A DNA stretch of 64,000 nt, from NCBI RefSeq assembly GCF_963678635.1, contig NW_026971605.1, positions 1 to 64,000 of the forward strand, in the 5' to 3' direction. A program made the position numbers and the translations under genes. The notes beneath the pieces were generated by a model. The model worked only from the letters and a program-made list of their open reading frames with translations. It was not told where the DNA came from and did not search any database. This DNA is from Symsagittifera roscoffensis (taxonomy: Eukaryota; Xenacoelomorpha; Acoela; Convolutidae). Below are positions 52,301-62,354 of this stretch, piece after piece; the first letter of the stretch is position 1, and each line of letters opens with the position of its first letter.

Positions 52301-54778
52301 CATTATCTGGTAAAGTTTTCAAGTGGCTCTTTTTCAAAGCTGAGGTGTTCAAATTTTTCTATCAGTTTTTAGTAAAATTGAATGTTGCTCTGTAGTTTGT
52401 AAATTTACCAACTCTGATATTTAATAACTTACCAACTCTGATATTTTTTTCGATTAAACGGGGTTGGCGTATGTTATATTGACTTAATTAGCTTATGTTG
52501 CTCAGTTTCAAGAGCGAATTGTTTTGAATGATTTTGTCTGTTTCAGGAGGGTGGGTCGTAAAAGTTAATAGCTTGTATGTTTTTAATGTCTACAGTTTCG
52601 TTTTCGGCTTATCGAGACTCGACCCAAGTTTTTTGGACTTAGTTTGACTCCTAATGCTTGTCATTGACTCTCAATGCTTGTTAAAGCTGATTGCGAACGA
52701 ACATCATCCGCGACAAAGCTATGAATTTTTTGTAGATCGAGTTTTTCGGGATTGTTTTTCATGTTATTTTTTTGAAGCAAGAAAGACTTCTTTTTATCTA
52801 TTCATCTTGTAATGCAATGTTTAAATTGTATCGCTAGTCAACTTATGTTGCGCAATTTCTATGGCGATTTTTTTAAATGCACTGGCCTGTTTCATGAGGG
52901 TTGAGTCGTAAAAAAATTGTACTTGAAAATTTAAAGCTTGAATTTTTTATGTCAACAGTTTCGTTTTCGGCTTAACGAGCTTGACCCAAGTTTTTCGACT
53001 TAGTTGCCGCTCTGTCCGTGATTCTCATTACTTATTCGGGCTGTTTACCAACATCGTTCGAGACAAAGGTATGAAATTTTTATCGAGGTTTCTGGACTTT
53101 TTCAAGTTATTTTTCAGCTTAATTTTTTTTACAAAAAAAAAACAAAAACACTTCCTTCTTTCTTTTCAAGACTTTGTAATGCAATGTTTTAATTGTATCG
53201 CAAGTGTTGCGAAGGTCTGCTTCGCCTCTGTGTAATTGGTTGTATTCATCATCGTCACCAGTGTTCTGATGTATCCACCTTCTCGTACTGGAACTGACTG
53301 GTTGTTGAGATCTTTGGCCCAAGCTGTGTCTGGTGGTTGAAATGTTGTTCCGTAATACAGTTGGAGTTTTTCATTTTTTCTACAATCTTTCATATTTTAG
53401 TATGAGTTCCAAATAGATGATCTTGTTTTATATATGTTGGATATTCGTTTTGGATATGTTTTAAATATTGATTGCGAAGTTAGATGCTTATTCGTGTGTG
53501 TAATGTGTGAGCGTGTATTTGTATGTGTGTGTAGGACACACAGGCCACAGTGGCGGCCATGAAGTCTGGTCTGAAGGAGATGAAGAAGGAGTACAAGAAG
53601 GTGAACATCGACAAGATAGAAGACATGCAGGACGACCTGGAGGACATGATGGAACAGGCCAATGACATACAGGAGGTACGTCACCAACAAGTTCAATCAA
53701 GTTCAAACTCCGGAGAATAAGTTCAAACTCCGGAAAATAAGTTCAAACTTCGGAGAAAAATTTGTAGTGAAGTTCAACTTTCAGGCAAAACCCCTCATGA
53801 CAGGAGGAACGAACATCACATTTTTCTGATTTTCTCAAAGAAAACAAGAAACTTCACATTCGTAGTTTTTGGGCACTTCAAAGAATATTGATTAATTTAA
53901 GTTTTCTGCCATTAGACGCATCTGTCAAGTGAATAGTCCCCAAAAGTTCCACTAAAGCTTATTAACTAGGTTTTAGCTGATATAGATTTTGCCAACTGAC
54001 AGGATTGCACGGTAGTGAAGTTTCAGTGAAGTGACGTCATTAGCGCCGCAAGGCTTATTGCTGACCTTGCGTTTTCTAAAATAGACTTTTAAGGCCAATC
54101 ATTTTAATTATGGACAGAATTTTGACAATTTTTTGACAGATTTCTTGGATTATGCTGTCTAAAATTATCTTTCACTGTCAAATGTCAAAAAAATTGCTTC
54201 TAAATATTTTTATTTGTATAAAAATTAGTGTTCATAACAGCTACTTTGGGTAAAAATTACATGCTTGATAGTCTAAACCAAGGGGAAATAAATTAAGCAA
54301 TCTGTAAGCTCATCTGAATAGTGCGAACTTATAGCTTACATAAAGAACATAATTGTTATCAAATGGCATTATATCAATTATGATAACCAAAAAAGGGTCA
54401 CAAATGGCATCTTTTTATTTTTATCATAGTGTTCTTATAGTTACTATGGGTAATTATAACATGCATGGTCGTCTAAACTACAGGAAAACAAATTGGATAA
54501 TCTACAAGTTAATCTGAAAATTGATATCAAATGGTATCTTTTTATTTTTCAAGGTCATGGGTAGGAGCTACGGTGTGCCTGAACTTGACGAAGACGACCT
54601 GGAAGCTGAATTGGAGGCATTAGGAGACGAACTGGGAATGGACGAGGACGCTGACTTCCTGAACGAGGCAGCCAATGTGCCGGAAGGGGATCCGGCTTCA
54701 TCTTCCAAACAACCGACTAGTGCCGACGGTCAAGTAGCTGTGGACGAGTTCGGATTGCCACAGATGCCTGCAACCTAA
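49386..54778 (+). CDS. CHMP5: Charged multivesicular body protein 5, five exons
   Basis: CHMP5 is an ESCRT-III subunit that binds VTA1/LIP5 and acts in multivesicular-body sorting and membrane scission. Exons: 49386-49407, 50378-50526, 51247-51372, 53535-53675, 54554-54778. They join in phase to 220 residues (human 219). The start [19 protein letters not shown], the basic helix [19 protein letters not shown], the helical segment [20 protein letters not shown], the [20 protein letters not shown] segment and the end [12 protein letters not shown] are all conserved. The exon 3 donor is GC (AAAG/GCTAGT), because the next exon continues directly as DTQATVAAM; no GT site keeps the frame. It is complete and apparently functional. 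It lies about 4.2 kb after EFR3 on the same strand. Introns hold a 157-bp hairpin, repeat A pieces and SINE tails. Confidence 0.96.
49564..49720. repeat. Near-perfect inverted repeat, 77-bp arms, in CHMP5 intron 1
   Basis: The left arm, from CAACAGCTTTTGTATAATAA, pairs with the right arm, ending TTATACAAAAGCTGTTG, with a 4-nt loop at GGAGA-AATC-TCTCC. Only about three mismatches were seen in 77 pairs. It is a compact palindrome, either a MITE or a structured RNA when transcribed with CHMP5. Confidence 0.9.
51598..51700 (+). repeat. Repeat A 5' fragment in CHMP5 intron 3
   Basis: It has AAGAGTAATGAACGTAGTGA, TTAGATATGTCTTGG, TTTTTTTTCAGG and AAATTTGTTCA, the opening landmarks of repeat A. It carries the family's acceptor-like poly-T/CAG. 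Confidence 0.6.
52480..53236 (+). repeat. Diverged tandem pair ending in the SINE hairpin tail
   Basis: Blocks at about 52490-52660 and 52845-53020 share GTTTCGTTTTCGGCTTA, the GACCCAAGTTTTT phrase and GAGGGT then GAGTCGTAAAA, with a spacing of about 355 bp. The second ends at 53198-53236 with GTATCGCAAGTGTTGCG and TTCGCCTCTGTGT. It lies in CHMP5 intron 3. Confidence 0.55.
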
Positions 54779-55182
54779 TTGGAACTTGTTTTTAATTTAA
54801 CTGCGCGTTCCAAAAGAAGGAACAATTTCATATCTGTGCTCCCAATTATGTTCATAGTCGAATTTTACAAAAATAGAATTAGTTGACCTTTTTTGCTAAC
54901 AATTTGGCCCGTTTTTGAGTTGACGGCGAGTAATAATGATTCAATGCAGAAGAAATATCATCTTTAATGTGTTTCGGAGACCTTTAGGCTACTAAGATAT
55001 CTTCGCTATATTTATGAAGTATGTACAAATACATTAATCCGGGTTTCACTTCTTTTGAAATTCGTTGAAATAGAAATCTATTTTTTCAATCGACGTTTTA
55101 CATTCAAGCGATTTCTTTGGTTCACTATTTTTTGAGAAGTTTTGTTAGCATTATATTACAATTGTTGGCATTTAATTTGTGG

Positions 55183-55255
55183 TCTTTACGACCCTGCTGG
55201 AATCGAAACCGGGCCTCGGGGTCTGGAGTCAGATGAGTAAGCCAGTATACCATCA
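55183..55255 (-). repeat. tRNA-like segment, minus strand
   Basis: In sense, TGGCTTACTCATCTGACTCC is followed by GGTTTCGATTCC, an excellent B box. The acceptor stem pairing (GGTCTTTACGACC end) is partial. It is probably a tRNA-derived repeat, though a degenerate tRNA gene cannot be excluded. Confidence 0.4.
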
Positions 55256-56967
55256 GTCTGCAAAAAGCGCGAGAAATAAGAATTTATTATGGAATGGCGC
55301 GTTCTTAATATTTGGGAAGAACATTACGCATAAACGTAAATATAAGTTTGAACAGAAATTGTTCGCTGCTCTATTGTCTTCTTAAATCGAATGGCTGAGA
55401 GGCACCGGGTTTCAGAATCCCGCTGGGAAAAAAGTGTTTTAGCTGAGTTGTATCTGATTTGTATTTGCCACGTATTGTGTTATATCGCCGATTTATTTCA
55501 CCAAAAAGTTATGGACAATGAGCAAATTAGTATGAAATATTTCAGCAAGTATATCACACTTTTGAGAGCAAGTCTCTTTTAATCGGGAACTAGACTGTTT
55601 TTTCCATAAACATTGTTTCTTACAATAAATTGAACTTTCTTTATCGTTGAACCCTAGCGACTCCGTCAGCCTCCGTTTTTTCACCGTTGGCCTGGGGGTA
55701 ACGCGACTGCTTTCGGTGTCACATCCTGGTTTTTCTTGTGCTTTGAGCAAGTATCATGGTAGTTGCAAGTGTCGATCATTCAGGTGTCAGGAATGACAAA
55801 AAGTTTTTTTTTTTTTTAAATTATTTTTTTGGGTCAACATAAGTCTGCTCAAAGAAGTTTTTTTCAATTTGCAGAAAGTAAATCTCCTAAATCTGAGATT
55901 TTGTGTTCAATGAACAGAACAATGTTTGTATGAATTTCCTCTACATAATCTACTACGCTCAATTGTTTAACAAAAAAGTAATGGCCCTAGGAAAAGTCAT
56001 TTTTTTCGCGTTTTTTGAAACTATTTGATTTTTCTCGAAACTTACCCTCCGAAATCCGAGTTTTTACGGTCAAACGAAATAAAAAAAGTCTTGTCTGCAT
56101 AAGCGGCTATGCTCAATGTTTTTTTTACAAAAAAAAGTTATGATTTTAGGAAAAGTCAGATTTTGTAAAAACCCGTTTTTTGGAATCTGTGCTTGAGCGG
56201 CCACAACCTGCTTTTTCCAGAAAAATCATTGATATTGGAACGTTAAATTTATGATTTCGTGACTGTTTTATAGAAACTTTTCGACGTTTTTGACTTAAGA
56301 TCTGAGATAAAGCGAAAGAACTGGTGCAAAAGTTTTTTTGAAGCTGCAGCGACTCCCTTTTTTGTACGAAAAATGTTTATGATTTTGGAATTATTCTAGT
56401 TTATCAAAATTTTTCTTCTATTTTAGAAGAGAAAAAATTGAGGTTTTAGGCACAGTCCAATTTATGAAATTACCCATCTGATCCTGCATCAATATAACGA
56501 ATTCCGAAACTATCAAGTAGGTACCTCCAGCACTAGCTGGGCCTCTAGTTATATTTTATCGAGACTTAAAAAAATTTAAGTTCACCTTAATTTTTTGTTG
56601 CGCTTTTTTACGTTTTTGTTGTATCGCAAGTGGTGCGAATATATATCGCCTCTGTATATATTAAAAGAAACTCAGGCAATTGAAAATAATCATTATTTCA
56701 AGCTTTTACAATGGGTTACTGGGTTTTTCCGGTACACACGTGTATGGTCTATGCGCGTATTTTAGTGCTTGCTTTGATAACTTCTCCATTGCTTCTTATA
56801 ATGTATCAACTAATGTTTTAATTATTGTTTATTATCAGCTATCTGATTTTTGCACAGCTTTTTCGGCTTATTGGGCGCTCGCCACTTTTTTGTCGGCTTC
56901 GTCGCTGAAAATTATCGTTTTAGTTTAAATATTATCTTTAGACGAGTGAATCGTAGTTTCATATTAT

Positions 56968-57255
56968 GTTAGCCGCTTCTTTCCAACCCAAATTGCAAAT
57001 AAAATTTTTTTGCAGCAAGTTCATTATCTCTGATTCTCTTTTTGTTGCATTTGTATTATATTTTATCTAATTGATTGTCAAGCGCCCATGGCGCTGATGC
57101 TAGGACGTGAGGCTCAGAATCTCGAAGTCGGGGGCTCAATTCCGGTGCATCTCATGGTTTTTTATTGGTTTACTTTTTCCTTCCTTTTAGAGCTACTTTT
57201 TGCTGTTTTCTTGCTTGTGTTAGCGAAGTGCAGCTTCGTCGCCTCTGTGTTTATA
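56968..57255 (+). mobile_element. tRNA-derived SINE-like element, short copy
   Basis: The 5' CGCTTCTTTCCAACCCAAATTG, a tRNA-like middle (57086-57150, CCATGGCGCTGATGC and GGGGGCTCAATTCCG) and the tail GCGAAGTGCAGCTTCG then CGCCTCTGTG match the order in the EFR3 intron copies, but the copy is shorter. Confidence 0.55.
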
Positions 57256-57479
57256 AATTTTATCTCCTGGTTCTTTTGCAGTTGCTCTTAAGATAATTTG
57301 TCTGGGCTAATTAGTTCCGAAACAACATAACTGTCTATGTAATATTTGAAGAAATTTCAATTTCTTAACTGTTTTTAGTTAGTTGAACCTCACTACTTCT
57401 GCTTGGTATTACTTATGCTTTGATTCTATCTGTCCGGAGAATTGCCACTTCTTTTCGATAATGGATCAGATCAAAACGC

Positions 57480-59035
57480 TAATTAAGTGACCAGCGATGT
57501 TCGAGTTCGATTATGTCTAGCCTTCAATTTCTGCATTTCAGTGTCAAACTCCCATCTCGTGTACAGTCCTGTTGGCATATCTTGACACATTGAGAAAGAA
57601 TAAAGCTGGCTTGCATCAATTCCAACGATTGATTTAGAAACATTTGATGAACTTCTGATGTATGTTTCATCAACTACAGCTTTTGGAGTGAAAATTATGG
57701 AAGGTCCACCAGCCATGTTCTCTCTAATTTTTTCACACAAGTCTTTATCACTTTCGCAAAATGGATAAAACTTGTAATTTGTGGATTTGTGTAGACATAT
57801 GTTTGCTAGATTTGGAAGTGTGCATCCAAGTTTTAACATATCTATCCCCTTGTTACGATAAAACTGAATCATTTTTGGCATTGCCTCCAGGGTTGGAACT
57901 ACATCTTTGTTGTTGTACCACTTCAAAAAGTCTTTGAACACTGTCATTCCATTTTTCTTCCAAGTCTCTTGTAAGTAATTGTAATTATCCAAACCAGATG
58001 GAGGAGCAATCTTGATTTGAAGCTTTTTCAGTACCTGTTGTTCGTCAAACCCACTTTTTCTAAGCTTTTCATAATCAATGAAGTCTTTGTCTAGGGGATT
58101 GTTGTTTATAAGTTTACTGAAAAAGGCTTCATACGGTGGCAATTCAGGAAGGTCAAGTTTGTCTGGGTTATCAAACCACTCATAGGGAAAGAATCCTTTC
58201 GTTTCGCTAGCTTTATAGGCTTTGAGAAAGGAGTCCAGAGTAGTTGCTCCTCCCAGAAACTGCATTATTTCGAGAAATTGTACACCTCCAAACTTGAAAG
58301 ATATAAAGTCATTTGCTTTTTTGATGACGGATGTTTCCTGTTCTTTATCGCGAATCAAATAGGTGATAAGGTAGGACTTGATTAAATTTAAATCCTAGAC
58401 CGCTTTTAAATCCAAAAACAGGTAAACTATTTACATATCTCTCCAGATGTTGTTTCAAATCAATGAGTTGATTTTTCTGAATTCGTAAGAATTGTGTTGA
58501 CTTATCTGCTTCTTCCGTATCTTCAATGCATTCGTCTTCGTACTCACATTTATTACACGAATAACTTTTACCACATTCGTTCAGCTGATCAAAGATCTTT
58601 TTCATTCTTTCATTGACAGCTGCTTCAATATCTTGAAATTTTGTTCTCATCTCCAAGTTACTTTTCTCAGCCAACAGCTCGAGCTTACTTACAAAATCAA
58701 TAATCAAGTTCTGTGGATCCTTGTTGTGCAAAAAGATGGGTTCATCAATCAGATTCGATGATATAGAGACTGAAATTTGAACATGTTTTCCAATCCAGGT
58801 AGTAGTTTGCGTCTCTTTTGGTTCCTCTGTAGGAACACAAATCGACTCAAAATCGAAAACTGCTAGATTATTAAAAAAATTTTATCTTCAGAAACTGGAA
58901 GATTGAATCCTTCTAGCTTTTCAAACAAGGTTTCGCGAAGCTCATAGACATTCTTTGGGTAAATATGTTTTACTCGGTCTTTGCATCTCAGAAGATGTTT
59001 GTTGAGAAATTGCTGCAACTGATTTGAACTACGAA
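57480..59035 (-). pseudogene. Broken family-B DNA polymerase of Polinton/Maverick-like type
   Basis: On the minus strand, three reading-frame segments follow in order: an N-terminal piece (59035 to about 58880), an exonuclease region with the DFES motif (about 58860 to 58395), and a segment to 57483 with DLNLIKSYL, GGATTLDSFLKAYK, LPNLANICLHKS and polymerase motif A (GIDASQLYSF). At least two frameshifts (near 58875 and 58400) separate them, and the sequence stops soon after motif A, so motifs B and C are absent. A CNKC...C cluster lies near 58560. This kind of protein-primed-type polymerase is coded by Polinton/Maverick elements and related viruses. No capsid, integrase or terminal repeat of such an element is seen nearby. 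It is a dead fragment. Confidence 0.8.
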
Positions 59036-59039
59036 TGAG

Positions 59040-59195
59040 CACTTCTCAAAATTGGCAAAGATTGGCGCCAAAGGTGCCCTTAGAAGTAATTTAGGGTCAG
59101 TCAGCCAAAAATGGATATCTCAAAATGGGCCCCTTTGGGTTGGCAGGGGGTCGAATCCCTAAGGAGCCCCCCCCCTCCCTAAATCCGATGGTGAT
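59040..59195. mobile_element. Right half of GGGGCGGAT MITE next to the polymerase relic
   Basis: ATTGGCGCC, GGTCAGTCAGCCAAAAATGG, GGTCGAATCCCTAAGG and CCCTCCCTAAATCCG match the right half of the 29097-29392 copy. It starts right where the polymerase reading frame ends, so the MITE was probably the insertion that cut it, or the pair moved together. Confidence 0.55.
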
Positions 59196-59270
59196 TGTTG
59201 CTGTTTTCTCTGTATCTTCGATATTTTCTCTGTATTGTCTTGGTGTTAATTTTTGGAGCTCAACGGGTAT

Positions 59271-59281
59271 AATAATTTCAG
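59271..59281 (+). promoter_or_regulatory. 3' splice site upstream of ESS2 start (candidate trans-splice acceptor)
   Basis: ATAATAATTTCAG ends 16 nt before the chosen ATG at 59298. It is less pyrimidine-rich than the other three but similarly placed. Confidence 0.35.
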
Positions 59282-59297
59282 AGAAAATGTCCTGAAA

Positions 59298-61353
59298 ATG
59301 ACGACAGATCAAACTACAGCTGTTTCCGAATCGCCCGCTCGATCGGAGGTGGGCAAAGGAGCACGTGTAGCAATTGAGAAATGTCTTCAAAACGAGGCCA
59401 AACTGACTCCAATTCGAAACAGCATCAGGAAAACTGCAGCGAGAAATGTGGATGGAAGTGAAACTCCAGCTGGGGCGGATACTGCTCTTGTGAGGTTGCA
59501 AGAGAAGACAGGGGCGGATACTGGAAGTGCTCTGATTAAACTGACGGAGGCTTATCTGAGGAAGATATCGAGACCCAAGAGGAAGATTCTAGAAGAGGAT
59601 GTTTATGTTCAAGTGAGTAGACTGTCTTTTCTGAAACACGATTCACCCACCAGGGAAAGGACCAACATACGAGTTTGTCAGCTCTTTAGGTAGAACTGCT
59701 GTCGTGTCCCTATAGATAATAATTACATGGTTTTTCTGGGATGATAATTGTTGCTTCAACCGGGTGGCAACGAGCGCGGATCATAATAAGCCTCAAACTA
59801 CCGAAACTCAGAGTGAGATGTAGATACATTGTCGAAAAACTGTCTATATATCATTTGCTAATTTTGAAAAAAAAACATGGACATCAGCATATGCTATGTC
59901 AACATATCTTCCGACTTCAATTGTTTTGCAAGCGTTCGAATTGATTTTTGTACAATTACTGCAGAGCTTTAGAAAACTACAATGCTTTCCTTGGATGTTT
60001 TTGGGCTTATTTGTTGCATGTTGTCATGTTGCAGGAAATTGAGTCGATCATCGAGCGCGACTTCTTTCCTTATATGGAGAAAATGAGAGCTCAGGCTGAC
60101 TTCGCAGACGCAGTGGACGAGGACGACGTGAAGAAACTGCAGAGTCTCATTGCCAAATATGGAAGGGCTTGTCTGGATGGAACTGACAGTTAGTTTTCGC
60201 TCCCATTTTGTCTTCAAATGATTCCAGTTTTCGTCACAAAGTTACGGAGTTTCTGAACATAGAGACAGGGAGATAAAAATTTCACTGCGAATTTTGTTAA
60301 CATCATTGAAATGTATTTCCGATTTGTTAAACTGTCAATTTACATTTTCGGATAGTTTTAAAAATTTTGCTAAACGTTAATTGATCAAATAATTTTGGTT
60401 TCAGTCGGAGATAGGTCCCCCTCTACGTTCGACACTCCTCTGGCCAGAAACCCCAGTCCCCCCAGGGACGCATCAGCATCTCTCATATCAGGTATGCAAT
60501 TGGCGAAAGAACACATAATGTTCATCAGTTAAAAGCTATAGGATAACGAAATTGCGCTTACATTAGTTGAATCTGAATTCAGAAACTGTTTGAAATAAGA
60601 TGTTATCTTTTTCAATCAGCCAAATTGTTTCTATTTTTCAAGCTGAGCTATTGATTCTCTTGTATAATGAACAAAATCGGGTATAATTTGGAAGTTGGAT
60701 GTAAAATGGTAAACTTAGTGTGAATTGTTCAGATATTCTGTCAAACACTGGAGGATCAATGAGAACAGTGAAAGAGAGGGAAATTTTGAAGGCAGACTCA
60801 AAGAAGGGCTTGAACGACTTCATGTCTCGGGTCACAAGCGAAGACAATGTCTCCTTCGACGAACTCTGCACACTTCAAAACATCGCCCAGAGAATCAAAC
60901 ATTACTGGATATTCAAAGCGGAAACAGAAGCACACTCTAGTTTTGCAATTCAAGATAGTCGCAATGAAAACTCGAATTCTTTGGAGCTGGCTTTAAAAGA
61001 CAGTTCAATTGATACAGGAAAAACGAAACACTCAGTGCCACTGGATACGTGGCCCTATCAAGCTAGAAATATGCTCATGTTTAACCCCGATGGTATAGAT
61101 GTTGCACTCCAGGACAAGATGGCAGATGCAAAGAAAAGTACAATGCAAATTGTTCATAATAATACACGATTCGCACCAGGATTTCTAGAAGAGCAGCAGA
61201 AACAGGCGAAGCTGACAGATCATATAGCCCAAACAAAAGCGATGAAAAGGGGCAATATAGGCCCGGACGGCAAAGAAATTGTGCCAGACAATGAGAACGA
61301 CCCAAATGCTAAGTACTCTTTTTTGGCGACGCCATCTCCGATGCCTGGACATG
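59298..61353 (+). CDS. ESS2: ESS2 (DGCR14) splicing-factor homologue, first four exons
   Basis: ESS2 is a nuclear protein of the spliceosome C complex. Exons 59298-59612, 60035-60188, 60405-60491 and 60733-61353 join in phase; the last ends in phase 1 at a GT donor, and the rest of the gene lies beyond the window. Family landmarks in order: RPKRKILEEDVYVQ joined to EIESIIERDFFPYMEKM, STFDTPLA, DFMSRVTSEDNVSFDEL, DTWPYQARNMLMFNPDG, VHNNTRF, GPDGKEIVP and LATPSPMPG. The stretch before the first landmark (about 90 residues) is variable in the family and holds a short repeat (GADT). ATG 59298 is the first in-frame ATG after the acceptor. The human protein continues for about 200 residues beyond LATPSPMPG, none of which is found before 64000. 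Confidence 0.92.
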
Positions 61354-61380
61354 GTAAGAGAAATGCACTATTTCAATATT

Positions 61381-61556
61381 TACACAAGCAATGCTTGTGT
61401 TATAGTATGAATTATCTTTTTTCCAACCTTATTCGCAAATATTGTTGCGACGCAAATATTGTTGCGATGAAATGTGTTCATTTTGAAAGTGTTCATTTTG
61501 ATCAATAACCAGCTTTTAAGTACAGCCAATGCTGAGGATTTTTACACAGACTATTA
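61381..61556 (+). repeat. Dispersed repeat at the start of ESS2 intron 4
   Basis: It matches 46378-46550. The copy begins 28 nt after the exon 4 donor and includes a local duplication of GCAAATATTGTTGCG. Confidence 0.65.
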
Positions 61557-62354
61557 TTGTTCAGACTTTCGTAACGAAATTAACGGAATATTTGTGCTGG
61601 GGGTGGTTTTTTCTTCAGACAAGTTTCGACCTTTCAACTATTTGTAACCATTTTGACGGTTTTTTTTCTACGGTATTTTTAACCATTTTGACTTTCCATA
61701 TCATTCAAAAAGTATTGTTGTCCTGGGCTTAAATTTGGAAATATATTTCACCTGTGATCATTTTTCGTAAAGTTATGGAAGTTTAGAAATTGCCAATTTG
61801 GGACAACTAACACGCGATATATTTTGCGCTATTAACGCGTAAGCGGAGATTTAATCCGTCATATAAATCGTTCCAAATTGGTTGAAGGAAGCTTATTTGC
61901 CATAAACGATTTGTCACTAGAAGCGAAATGTATCATTTTTTACTTGATATTGCGTGTGGGGGGATGATTTTCACATAAAATCTCAATTTAAAAAATCATT
62001 TCATTTTCATTACATTAAATTTTTTCAGGTTATAACTGCTCCATAGACTGCTCTATAAATGGAGACATGTTAGTTGGTACATTTTTTTTTAATTGACTGG
62101 TACTGCTAATGCGTCATAGTTGGCGTGCGTCACTTAAGAAATTTTGTAGACTCTAAGTTTTACTCTTTCAGTTTTTCGCAGTAGCGTTATCGGTCATATT
62201 TTTGCTTATGTATGCGAAATGCAACTTCGCATCTGTGTCATGAAACTGTTTTCTTCACAAATTCGAATTTCTGCGCCGCTGACACTTTTTTTTTGAAGAA
62301 AAAACAGGTCAATAATGCCGTTTTGGGACTTTTTGTGGATGTTTGTTTCGGAGC
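61557..62354. other. ESS2 intron 4, unassigned AT-rich part
   Basis: No gene is seen. A degenerate SINE tail (ATGCGAAATGCAACTTCGCATCTGTG without one or two bases) lies at 62205-62240. At 62272-62347 a segment starting GCGCCGCTGACACTTTTTTT is nearly identical to 47232-47307 in the MITE composite. Confidence 0.5.

Larger units (their letters stand above)
54779..57479. other. CHMP5 downstream intergenic region with tRNA-like and SINE pieces
   Basis: No host gene is recognised. It holds a minus-strand tRNA-like stretch at 55183-55255 (B box GGTTTCGATTCC in sense), an A-box-like TGGCTGAGAGGC at 55391, a SINE tail near 56618-56656 and the SINE-like element at 56968-57255. The rest is AT-rich with homopolymer runs. 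Confidence 0.5.

Noticed and set aside
58400-58731. A separate host gene in the polymerase relic region
   Set aside because: The 128-codon segment continues, after a frameshift, into the polymerase ORF at 58358-57483 and belongs to the same relic.
59253-59297. An upstream TTG start for ESS2
   Set aside because: It lies on the other side of the acceptor AG at 59281 and is not an ATG.
25449-61353. An operon of EFR3, CHMP5 and ESS2
   Set aside because: The genes share a strand, but gaps of about 4.2 and 4.5 kb filled with repeats are too long for typical animal operons; only shared upstream acceptors hint at it.
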